Program-made: the position numbers and the translations under genes
From: Chrysomallon squamiferum
Lineage: Eukaryota; Mollusca; Gastropoda; Neomphalida; Peltospiridae
Direction: 5' to 3'
Assembly (NCBI GenBank): GCA_012295275.1
Contig: CM022665.1
Span: 19,360,150-19,424,149, forward strand
Length of the DNA: 64,000 bases
Notes under the pieces: generated by a model
Database searches by the model: none
Told to the model about the DNA's origin: nothing
What the model saw: the letters and a program-made list of their open reading frames with translations, nothing else
Shown here: positions 23,801-34,747 of the stretch, one piece after another
How the letters are laid out: the number at the start of each line of letters is the position of its first letter
Position numbering within the stretch: position 1 is the first letter of the stretch

Positions 23801-26655
23801 ATCTGGAGATATTAGGCTACTGCATGTTACAGTGGCTCTGTGGTCAGTTGCCTTGGGAAGATAATCTGACAAACCCAGATTATGTCAGAGACTCAAAAAT
23901 AAAGCAAGTTATTTTGTGAAAATGAACTTAAAATTCTGAGAACATTTTGCTTTTGTGTTGATTTTAATTTTTATTATAGAAGAGACATATTTTTATATAT
24001 CTTAATTATAACAATAGCAGTCTAATGTCAGTTGTTTCAGATGAAATGTATGTTTTTATTTCCAAAATGATGCTGTACAGTAATGTTTTTGGTGTGTGCA
24101 GAATTTCAAATAAAGAAGAGATTATGGTCTGTAGTGACTGAAGTCAATAACAAATGTTAAACTGCAGAATCATTTATTTGGCAAAGTGAAATGGGCAAAA
24201 ATATTCACCACTAATATGATGTCATGTCAGTATTTTTACTTCATTGTTTCAGACCTTAAATGCAGCAAACAGTGACTCATGTTATATGACAATATATTTT
24301 GTAATTTCATAAATCATTAGATAGTTAGGCATCCAGTTTTTCACAACAACGAAAACGTGGTTTATTGATGGACAGTTATTATAAACAGATCTGAGCCATT
24401 ATATAAAGTGCACCATTAAAATATCCACACATAATGGAAAATTAAATTCTTGACTTGACCAATATTATGTACATTTTTCTGGGGGTTTGTTTTGTTGTTT
24501 TTTAAACAGTTCAGATACTGTATAATTTTACTTTGCTTTCCTTTGTTAACATCGATATTTTCTGCTTTGGGTAAAAACAATTTGGTCATATTTTATGTTC
24601 CTAATTTAATTCTTTTGCAGTTTTAATTTCTTCTCTTTATTTGAAGGTATATGAGAAACATCCCTTCACTGCTAAAAGACTGTTTCCGTGGAAGGGATTA
24701 TCCAGGTTTGTTATGATATAGTATTAATGTGATTCAATTTTACAAATATATATTTATTTTATAAATTATTTAAAAGTTAAATTTCTTTTATATTTAAATG
24801 ATCTCATAAGTAGTAAATTAAGTGATCAGTTTATATATATATTTAAATGGCAAAAGTTCTTTTGCATTATCTGCTTCATACTAAAAGAGAATATTAACAA
24901 AATGTTTTTTCCCCACTGACAGTGAAAATTTTCTTTTTTTTAAATAATTAATTTGTATAGGATTAACGTGTACTTTGGTGTTAAAAAGAAATGGTTTATT
25001 TCCAAGTTATATTTTGTTGATTGCATTGTTTTTTTCATCCAATCTTAATGAAGTATTATTACAAAATAGTACATCTTTAAAAAGTCTTGGACTGCTATGT
25101 TTTTGTCAACAGAGGCCATCAGTAAATACCTGAATGTAATAGTCAAACTGGATTATGATGAAAAGCCTAATTATAGACTCTTGAGAAAAATTCTCCTTGA
25201 TGGTTTACACAAGCTTGGTTACAGAGATGAGTGGAAACTGTATCTGCCTCCAGTAGGGGATATATCAGCAACTCCCCTTAAAAAAAGGGTGGCACAGGTC
25301 AGGCTGTTTATGAAACCGAAGTGTTTGAACGTACAATTCATCTGACAGAATATAAAGTTTTTTATTACCTGGACTTTCTTCAAAACTGCCAAAGAAAAGA
25401 TTTAAAAATATATATTTTATTATTATTATTTAATAAGCTACTTTATTTAGACTTTTCCTTTTATTATTCAATAATCAGTGCACTTGGAATTTTCTACATT
25501 TTAAACTTTCAATGTTAGTTTTTTAAGAGGTAGTGTTTGTTTTTATCATTTATTTATTCTCAGTGCTGTTATTCTTTGAGGAACCGAAAAATATTGTTAT
25601 AAACATCTTTTGATACTGTTTTTTTAATTATTATTATTATTATTATATTTATTTCATACTTCTTGTCTCATATTATGAATTTTATGAATTTTTAATTTTT
25701 ATATATTTTTTTAGTTTTTCAGACATTTATTAATTTTTTTTTTATGTTTTCAGGTGCAAAGAAAGCGCAAATCATCCGTATCTCAAGAGAGCCCTCAAGA
25801 ATACCTTTCATCAAAACAGCTGAGGATAACACCAAAACCACCAAGCAGAAATTTATTTACTGCAGAAGATGAATCAGCTGTTCATGTAAGACAGAGGAGG
25901 GTGGCATTACCTGGTAAAACCAAACCTTCAAAGACAGTGACTAAAGGACAAACAGACTTAAGTTCTGCTTCCTGGGAATTACCGACACCTAGTAAACCAA
26001 TAAGAAAAACACGCAGTGCTACAGGTTGGCTAGACTGTTCTCTCTTATAACTTTTAACTTTATTTTAATTTATTGGAACCATTAACCAAAATTTTCAGCA
26101 TTCAAAAAGAAAAAAACGGTCAACAGTTAAGCCAAGGGATTAGTTGTTTCAAATGGTCATCCATCATTATTAATTTAATTTGATGGGGTGGGGGGAGTTT
26201 ATTTGTTTTTAATAAGAAAATATTAATTTCTAAAGGAGGCAGAATTTGTAAACCTGCATTTTTTTATGGATTCTGAACTGTAAATATTACTAAAAATGGA
26301 GGCAATTACTATAAAAAAAGGAAATATAAAAGAATGATGTGGAAATGATAAAGGATGTTTTAAAGACTTAAATGTTTTGTTTTGGGGGGTTTTGGTTGTT
26401 TTTTTTGTTTTTTTTATGTCTGATTGTTTTATATGCTTGACATGTTGGACTATTTGTTATAAAATTTGAGTCATGCTAAAATGGCAGTATTGATTCAACA
26501 AAGTGGTAGAAGCGAAAAACAAAACAATTCAATAATAACAATGAACTTGATATTATATAGGCCCAAAGAAAACACCTCCAAGGAGAATGAAACGATCAAG
26601 AAAGCCAAGAACAGATGCTGCTATACAAACCACACCTGGTTTGAAACACAACTGA
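20813..26655 (+). CDS. VRK1: Vaccinia-related kinase 1 (nuclear Ser/Thr kinase)
   Basis: VRK family kinase; in other animals VRK1 phosphorylates BAF, histones and p53 in the nucleus. Twelve coding exons: 20813-20843, 21214-21354, 21473-21528, 21863-21932, 22249-22442, 22747-22851, 23222-23354, 23783-23903, 24647-24705, 25113-25297, 25754-26024 and 26561-26655, giving 486 aa (human VRK1 is 396). Visible kinase features are the glycine loop GKGGFG (48-53), the ATP-site Lys75 in YVVKI, the catalytic loop HADIKAAN (178-185, family HGDIKASN), VDYGLA with metal-binding Asp204 in place of [12 protein letters not shown], and [12 protein letters not shown]. The C-terminal extension is basic with likely nuclear signals ([22 protein letters not shown]) and keeps the VRK1-typical AIQT near the end. 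Intron 8 uses a GC donor (GCAAGT), and the exon 7 donor GTTGGT is weak. VRK1 is preferred over VRK2 because there is no C-terminal membrane anchor. Confidence 0.93.
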
Positions 26656-26880
26656 TGATGATGAAGGAATATCACTAGGAGAAAGTGTGTCCTAGATGTG
26701 AAAATCTTGATCTTTCTGTTGTAGATTTTCATTCAGTATTTTCATGCACAAAAAGATATTTCACAAATTAAACAAACTATTCCAGCAGGCCATTGCTCCT
26801 ATTCATCAACTGTATTTTGTATTTGTTTCCTTTTATTTTATCACTTGGGTCTGTTCTTGACTGTTGTATGTATCATGTTA

Positions 26881-26886
26881 AATAAA
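26881..26886 (+). terminator. VRK1 poly(A) signal
   Basis: AATAAA lies about 225 bases after the VRK1 stop, in a T-rich, gene-free stretch. It is the first good hexamer downstream of the coding sequence. Further AATAAA copies occur in the tandem block at 27137-27702, so longer 3' UTRs are possible. Confidence 0.6.
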
Positions 26887-27136
26887 AACAATAATTTCAA
26901 TGGTGAAACATATCTTTTAATTTATTCATTATTGGATGTTTTTTATTTCCTGCATGGTGTCATCTGCAAACAAGGATAGACAGTTTAAACAATGGCCTTA
27001 ATATGCAAGATAAATGATAGGAAAAGGAAAAACATTTCAAAGTTAACCTGTAATATGGCAAATATACATTTTCTTTTTTCAAAATTGAGCTATTTGCTGG
27101 AGATCTGTAGTAATAATATTTTATTTAACTTACTTT

Positions 27137-27432
27137 GTTTTTCATTACACATTTATTCAATGTTTTTGTAAAGTTGGTGCAGCATTTGTTTAATTCAACA
27201 TTGCATAAGTATATTTTCCTTAAATTGAGGATCATTATTTTCTTGCATCAGTTTGATTTACAGCAATCTGACAAGTGTTTCTGAAAAATAAATGTCTAAC
27301 AAAACTGATTTGTAGCTGTGTCTGTTTGTTAAAAATGGTAAATGTTGCTTTAACTTTGAGCAGTTTAAGATTATTTTGATAGGATATTCACTGTGTGAAT
27401 GGCAGATGTAACTGTTAGATGGCTATGTTATG
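27137..27432 (+). repeat. Tandem ~296 bp duplication, copy 1
   Basis: Begins at TTTTTCATTACACATTTATT and includes GAAAAATAAATGTCTAAC (an AATAAA) and TTTAAGATTATTTTGATAGG. The next copy follows head-to-tail. This copy has about 22 bases near its right end (around GTGTGAATGGCAGATGTAAC) that copy 2 lacks. Confidence 0.93.
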
Positions 27433-27702
27433 GTTTTCATTACACATTTATTCAATGTTTTTGTAAACTTGGTGCAGCATTTGTTTAATTCAACATTGTA
27501 TGTATATTTTCCTTAAATTGAGGATCATTATTTTCTTCCATCAGTTTGATTTACAGCAATCTGACAAGTGTTTCTGAAAAATAAATGTCTAACAAAACTG
27601 ATTTGTAGCTGTGTCTGTCTATTTGTTAAAAATGGTAAATTTTGCCTTTAACTGTGAGCACTTTAAGATTATTTTGATAGGATATTCACTGTTAGATGGC
27701 TA
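27433..27702 (+). repeat. Tandem ~296 bp duplication, copy 2
   Basis: Head-to-tail second copy of the preceding block with only scattered differences, including loss of about 22 bases near its right end. It ends at GTTAGATGGCTA, about 60 bases before the BCS1L stop. The pair fills the gap between the convergent 3' ends of VRK1 and BCS1L, so both copies may lie in a 3' UTR. Confidence 0.93.
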
Positions 27703-27751
27703 CTGTGACCTAATAAAAATAAAAATGTAATACATTAATACAAATCACATT

Positions 27752-27757
27752 TTTATT
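27752..27757 (-). terminator. BCS1L poly(A) signal
   Basis: AATAAA on the minus strand begins three bases after the BCS1L stop codon (TTTATT on the plus strand). If used, the 3' UTR would be only some 20-30 bases long. Confidence 0.5.
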
Positions 27758-27760
27758 GTA

Positions 27761-30528
27761 TTAAACATCCCATATTTTTTCAGTTTGTTTCAGAACCTTT
27801 TCAGGCTCTGTTTTGTGAATCATAAAAAATCCTTGTACTTGAGCTATGCTGGTAGGTTTTCCATGAGATAACACTCTTTTAGCAAAGTCATGTGCAGAAC
27901 TTTCAGTCTCTTCAGGGTAGAACTTTTGAAAGATTTCTATCAGCTGATGTTCTGTTGCATAGTCTATCCTTTCTTTTAAGTCTACTCTGCCTGGTCGAAT
28001 CAGTGCTGGGTCAAGTCTACAAAGAGATGATATTACGAGATGTAAAGTTGTTAATTTTCTTCTTCTTTTTTTTCCAAAGGATTAATAAACAGTTTATCAA
28101 AAAATTTCTTTTTTTGTGAATTTTCAAATAATTATATTTAAATAAAACATTTTATTGATCACTGAAGTCAGAAAATTAATATGTAAACAAATTGTATACT
28201 CAAATGTGACAGCAGACAGATTTTAATGAAATGTTGGGTCAGGTGGTACTATGATGCATCAGACTCCTATAGCAGATATAGCAAAGGACTAAGCTGATGT
28301 TTTTTGCCTTTCCTTTTCTTTATTTATACTAAGTATGTTCATTTACTTATCTAGCATGGTTCTAGTACTTTATGAATCAAAATAGGTAACTGTGTGATTG
28401 TTCTTAGCTATGTCTATAAGGGGCTGTTCCAACCTTGATTACATTCAAGAATCTGGAACAAAATGAAGGCAACTTCCTTTTCTAAACTTATGTTTGCTGC
28501 CAAATAGAGTATTTTAGAATTTATAAAGGAATTAATCAGTCAAATCTAAACCCACTCACTCTACACTACCTAACAATGGATTACAAAATGGCCATGCTCA
28601 ACTAAATGATAAACTGTAATATGTCACAGGTCATGGGCACAGATTAGGATGGCAATATATATATATATAATAATATACAGTGGTCAGAATTGAAAGCTTG
28701 AGTCCATTTTTAAGGTGTAATTGTTAATTAATTAACTAGTACCTTTTATTTTATCACATTTAAAAGCTACTTATTTTACAAAAATGTAAATGGATGCATT
28801 TGTTTTTCTTTGTTTTTTGTTTTTTATTAAATCTTATTTTTTTAAATAATGCTATACCTGTCAATATAATTTGTTGTCATAAAAATTATCCTGGCTTCAG
28901 CAGATGCTACTCCATCAAGAGCATTCAGTAATCCACTGAAAGTTAGTCTACCCATGCCTTGGAATGCTGCAGGATCTAAAATATATGAATATCACACAGA
29001 AATTGAAAGCATATAAATTTCAAAAAAAAGGGAATCCATACATTTAGATATTTTAAAAAGTGAATAAAAACTGGATTTTAAAAACAATAAAGACTTCATA
29101 TTATGAAAAGAGCAATAAATATTTAATTGTATTTTTAAAATTAATTAAAACAATAATAATAAAAAGTGGAACCTTTACTAACAATACAACATATACGTCT
29201 GTTTCACACCTATAGATATATACCTTTTAAGACTAATTTAAAAGATGAGTGAATCCTGAAAATATTCGGATAAAATATTACATACTTTCTTTTGTTAAAT
29301 CTCTGCTAAGAAATGCAGCATCCACATCTTCTAGAAGTATAATACTTTGTTCTGGTGCAACTGTCAGAAGGTGATTCAAACGGTCATCAGAAAGACCTCG
29401 CTCACTTAGATTTAGCACACAGATGCTATAATCAAGTTCACCTGCAATTAATTCACAGTATTAATAGGTCTATATATTAAACAATTTAAATTATTAACTT
29501 TTTAGAAAATGTAGCCAAAATTTGGATTTTTTAATTTTAACATGCATATTTTACGGTAATAACAAATGACTGTAAACTAATTATAATTAATCAATGGCAT
29601 TTAATTAAGAGCAGATTTTAAATACCCATAGAGATTTTTTTTAAATTGACAGCTTTCGTAGACTTTCATGTCTGTTGTTCAAAAACACTTCCAGAATTCT
29701 TTGAAAATATTCTCCAGAAACCAAGAAAAAGTTTTCTTTAAAAATTCTAAATTGAGTTACCTTGTTTGCTGAACTACTGTTTGACTTACCAGCCAGTGCT
29801 ACAATGTAACTACTTTTCCCACAACCAGGAGGGCCATGGAGAAGATATCCTCTTCTGTATGGAATACCTCTTTTAATATACCACTGCGGATTAGTAATAA
29901 ATTCCTTTATATCTAACAGAATCCTTTCTGATACTCCTTTGTCTAAAATCACAGAACTGATTGGTCTTTTTCTTCTTGGGTAACCAAATGGCCGCCATTC
30001 TGCTCCCATTGCTGTGTACATAACAGTCTTTCCTTCCTGTTTCTGCAAGGCTGCACATCGAGCTTCATCAAGAATGCTGAAGAACATTTCTCTGTTTCTG
30101 CCAAGAGCTGTTAGTGTGACAGTTTCAAATGGTGTACCTGTATGCAGATCCATCATTTGTTTTTCTCTGTTCCTCTCTACACGGATCCAAGATTTACCAT
30201 AAAAGAAGAAATGACTTCCTGGACTAGGTACAAAGTCGAATTGTGTTGTAATTCTTCCAGTCTCTGACTGACTGAAAGTTGTCTGTACACTCAAGTGCTG
30301 GGTTCTGGTGCCATGAGTTGAAATCCATTGCAGTAACCAATAGTAACTCTTGTCTCGACTGTTAACCTCCATGGTTATCATACAGTGTCTACGGAAGAGC
30401 ACTGATCCCACTTGAACACCTTTGCGCAGAAAAGCAGCTGCAGCTCCAAGACCAAATAAACCAAACCCAGCACCAAAATAAGGGTTATCTTGAAGGTTCA
30501 GAGTTGTCAAAATGTCAGAAAGAGGCAT
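27761..30528 (-). CDS. BCS1L: Mitochondrial chaperone BCS1 (complex III assembly AAA protein)
   Basis: AAA ATPase of the inner mitochondrial membrane that moves the folded Rieske iron-sulfur protein into complex III. Four coding exons, all in phase: 30528-29790, 29441-29286, 28975-28858 and 28016-27761, giving 422 aa (human 419). It has no cleavable presequence: MPLSD, then [19 protein letters not shown] forms the single membrane segment (about residues 15-34), followed by the basic internal targeting stretch and the BCS1-specific domain ([36 protein letters not shown]). The AAA core shows Walker A GPPGCGKS (232-239), Walker B IILLED (280-285), sensor FMTTN and IRPGRVD (344-350). The start aligns with the family start. 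An upstream out-of-frame ATG lies 14 bases before it. All key residues are intact. Confidence 0.96.
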
Positions 30529-33157
30529 AGTTACAGTTCATGGAATTTTTTTTTTTTTTTAAATGTTAATTTTACCTTAGAATCTTCAACAATATATTTT
30601 GGATGTCAAATATACATTCCCTAAAACAAATAATAAAAATAATTATTATTTTCATAGATTTCCAAGTCTTTTAGATGACTTGCTACATTTAATTATAAAC
30701 TGGATTTTAATATTTACAGAATATTTTCCACAAATAAATCATTCTTCTCTGATGCAACATTCAATCAAACATTTCTGATAACATAGTCCTGGATATGACT
30801 TTTTCCACCATTTAAAGTGGTGAACAGTTGTTAGATGTTAAATAGCAACTAGCTTTTCAATAACTGACCTTTGAAGTTTTACTTATAAAAATATTTGAAG
30901 CCATGTTTACCTTTACTTTTGTCTACTTCTTAAAATTACAACATAGAGGCACATTTTCACTTTCTCATTATTCAGCCAGAATGTATTTCTAATTTGTAAG
31001 GTTGTTTTTGTGTGTGTTTTTTTAATCATTTATAGACTAGATTACAAATATAGACTAGAGAAATAAATCAAATGGTCATGCTAAGCAGCATTGTTATACC
31101 TCTTTGAGAAGATATACACAAATGTAAACTAGTTTAGTCTTGGTTTCATTTTCATTGACATATTCTAATGCATTTTCATTCTCTTATTCTAATGGAAAGA
31201 TTTTGTATACATTAACCGTATCTGGATATCAGATGTACCTCATTAACTGTTACTCTCTTTCATTCTAACTTTTATTGATTGATTCCTACATAAAATTATT
31301 AATATACTGACAGCTCAGGTGATGAAATAATCAGATGTAATATATTTTTGAAAATGAATACACTTACTTCTGTGTTTTTGGTTATGCATTATAAATAACT
31401 ATATAGAAATTCTTAAAGAAAACTTACTTATATATGTATATCATCACAAACTATTGTGTTTGTTATTACTATTCAGTACTACTACTATGGCTTATTATTA
31501 GTATTATGGTATTATGAATTTATGTCATGTACTATGCAAACGAAAATATTTATCAGTTTAGGTGATAGTAAAAATACAGTGTCTTAAAAATAATAAATGT
31601 TTTGCATATTTCTTTATCATAATCTTGTCATTCAAGGTCATTCACAGACAATATAATACACAAAATTAGACCACATATATTATAATCACAACTGCACAGG
31701 CAAATTCTTCACAGATTTATTATTCATCAACCAGTGCTTCCTTCGCAGAATAAGAGAAATATATTTAAAATTTAAAACTTTCACAAAGTTCATGGTATTT
31801 TATGGTATTTTATTTTTATTATAAATCAATGATGCAACAGATTACACGATGCTTTCGATATGTCTAAGGCAAACGTAATTAATTTGACAACCTATAGTAA
31901 CCGCATAATACAACATATTGATCATGAATACACGCGCGATTTCATACTTCACTGACCAGTGTTTTTAAAACATTTGGATAAAATTAAATTCGTTTCCATA
32001 CAAGCATTTCCATGGACGCGGCCATATTGTATTTTCTTAGGTGATATCGTCCACTGAAAAAAAGCGCACTGAATTTAGATTATAAAGACAAAAGAGGTTT
32101 CGTCACTGTAATTTTGAGATCACTCCTTTATCAATAATCTAAACACAAAATAAAAATATTTCTAAAAATTAATAGTTGCTAATAAATATTTTTAAAACAA
32201 AATATTTTCTAGTTTGTGTTTCATAACACAGTTCAAAATGCTTTGCATCTGAATTGTTTAAACCTAAGTTGTAAACCTAAGTTAAAACTCACAATAAAAA
32301 TATAATTATTAGGTATAGCAATAACAGGTTAATATTTTATCATACGCTGGAACTCTCTCCAAACTGTTTATGACCCATAGTTTCTAAGTTATGGCTTAAA
32401 GTGTACCTTTGGTGATAGAAAAATATTATTTTGAATATGTAAAAGACACGTGATTACCCCTATAAATCGGTTTAACGATAACGTTATCTATACTCGTCGA
32501 TAGAAACAGACACAATATAAGAGCAAATTTATTTGGTATAATAAGGTTGGTATGTCTAAGATCACAAAAGACTGTTGAAACATCAAGCTGTGGTCGAGGA
32601 TCCACTCACTGTGCAGTGTCACCCGACTGATCCCACTTGGTGAATCCAAGGATCTTTTCTCATTCCAGCCATTGCTTCATAGCTGATGTAACAAAGTCTA
32701 TGGTGTGTATTATGATTATCCTATCGTATAATAGTTACTTGCCTAATGGAACAGTTAAAATGATAAAACATATTAACATGCGGGTGGGAGAGCATGCGCA
32801 GTGGCTGGTGTTAGTAATAGACATATAACTTAATTATGATTTAGAAAAAGTAAGTAAAATAACAACTGCTAGAATCCTTCCAGCGCAATAACAATATCAA
32901 TTTAGATGCATTAATATATTCTGTACGGCTGGAGTTCTCAATGTGTATTTTCTGAGGATTTCCCCAGATTCTACAAATTTTACTGATATTTTAAGGAAAT
33001 GTTAATTTATTTATTTAAATATATATATATAATAAAAATAAAAAAATAAAAATAATAATAATAAATAATGCTTCATATTTCATAAACAAAGAGGTTTATG
33101 TTTTCATTTAGTTTTGCTTTGTATTTGTATTTGTATTTACTTATTTATTATTATTAT

Positions 33158-33189
<32 letters not shown>

Positions 33190-34747
33190 TTGAATAACTT
33201 TAAAAAAACACAAAAAAAAAACACGTATTTTTAAAATAATAGCCTACAGTAAGTACAGAAAATCAATTAGGTCTTCTTGCAGACTGAGACTCTAATTGTA
33301 AAGGAAAAACAATAGCAAATAATGTATCTTGTTTAGGAATTATCTCCTGTTCTCACTTATACCGATAACCAGCCAGTAACTCTGTGGCATAAAAGTTCTG
33401 AATTGTTTGTAGCTTCACGTCAGCTCCGATTTCTTCACAGCATAGAAATTATTTATCACAAGACACTGCATTCCTTAGAATATCGATGATGAGATAAATG
33501 TTAATTAATTAATTAGTTTTAAATTAGCACTGACGAAAGCCTTTTTTTTTTTTTTTTTTTTTAAAAAAAATCAAATAATAAACTCATTGTTTGCATACGT
33601 AATAGTACAGGTTTTAGAAGATGAATGCTTTTTGTTTCAGTGTAAAAGAGTAAAAAATTAGATTTTACTAAATATTCTTATGCAGCCGGTTTTCGGACCT
33701 AAAAAAAAAAAAAAAACTAATAATAATAATAATTTTTTGTCTTAAAACTGGTATCAAGCATATAAAGAATGTATCAGGGCAACCATCCACACCTGATTAA
33801 TGTGTTTCTACATGTAAATATGACCTCTAATGTATTCAAAATGGAAATAAATAATATAAAACAAAATAAATAATAACAATAAAAATAAAATATAATTGGT
33901 TTCAAGTACTGTTTTACAACAGCGTACTCAGAGCTGTCTTCTGTGGAGTTTTGGTGAAGTAACGTGTCCACATTATGGTACCTAATGAGAATACTCATCT
34001 TCATATTCACCAGCCCGTGTCTGTGAAAAATATTTTCTTTTTTGTGTCCGTGATTTTTTTTTTTTGATTTTTTTTATTATTACTTTTTGTTTGTTTTATT
34101 TTTATTAATTTTTTTATTATTATTATTATTATTTTTTAATATTTACACTAATAAAGGTATGGATGAATGTTCATATTACAAAACCATAATGCAGATCACC
34201 TGTCTTAACTACATTTTTAACTTAAACTTTTCAAACAGGATTATTTTTTGTGCAAATGTGTGCATAATAAACTATGATTATAATGTTCCAGCAGATTAAT
34301 GTATTAACTTTTCAAATTGGCTGTGTTCCCTGTGTCAGAATCCATCAGAAAAATAACATTCAGGCATAGTTTGTACTCATTAAACAGGAGAAATCTGAAG
34401 CCTTTTTTTTTTTTTTTTTTTTGGTTGTTTTTTGAGCAGACGACTTTGTGCCGATAAGAGTTATCGTTCCTGTTGGCCCATGCTATTTAAATGACTTTTA
34501 GTGATATTTAAAAAAAAAAAAAAAATAAGAATCAGTCACAAAATAAATAACCTATGAATTTATTATTTAAAAGAAGACCAAAAATCTTTGTAAGTAATCA
34601 AAGTATGTAGTGCATTCTGTCACATAAATACTGTTCAAGGTGTAAATGTTAAAGGTAAAAGGTTATCACACCAAACAACGTCGATATACACGTTTGAACA
34701 GTCGATTCAGAAAGTGTTGATATATAATTGACAGAAACACCTTCAGT
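30529..34747. other. Intergenic region between BCS1L and the sulfatase pseudogene
   Basis: No convincing coding exons. It should hold the 5' UTR and promoter of BCS1L. A block near 32010-32070 is richer in G+C and has GCGGCCATATTG, a YY1-like site on the minus strand, making it a candidate promoter about 1.5 kb from the ATG. A SINE relic lies at about 32560-32790. Simple repeats include (AGT)n at about 33160-33190, a T/A run at 33541-33570 and poly(T) at about 34404-34422. Short open frames here look like chance. Confidence 0.5.
32560..32790 (+). mobile_element. Decayed tRNA-derived SINE
   Basis: GGTCGAGGATCC at 32592-32603 resembles a polymerase III B box. About 60 bases on, TCTCATTCCAGCCATTGCTT, then ATAGCTGATGTAACAAAG and CTATGGTGTGTATTATGATT, match in order the body of a SINE that I recall from gastropods and other molluscs (core ATTCCAGCCAGTGC, TATCAAAGGCCGTGGTATG, TGCTATCCTGTC). 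It is heavily mutated and lacks a clear A-rich tail. Assignment is from memory. Confidence 0.5.
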
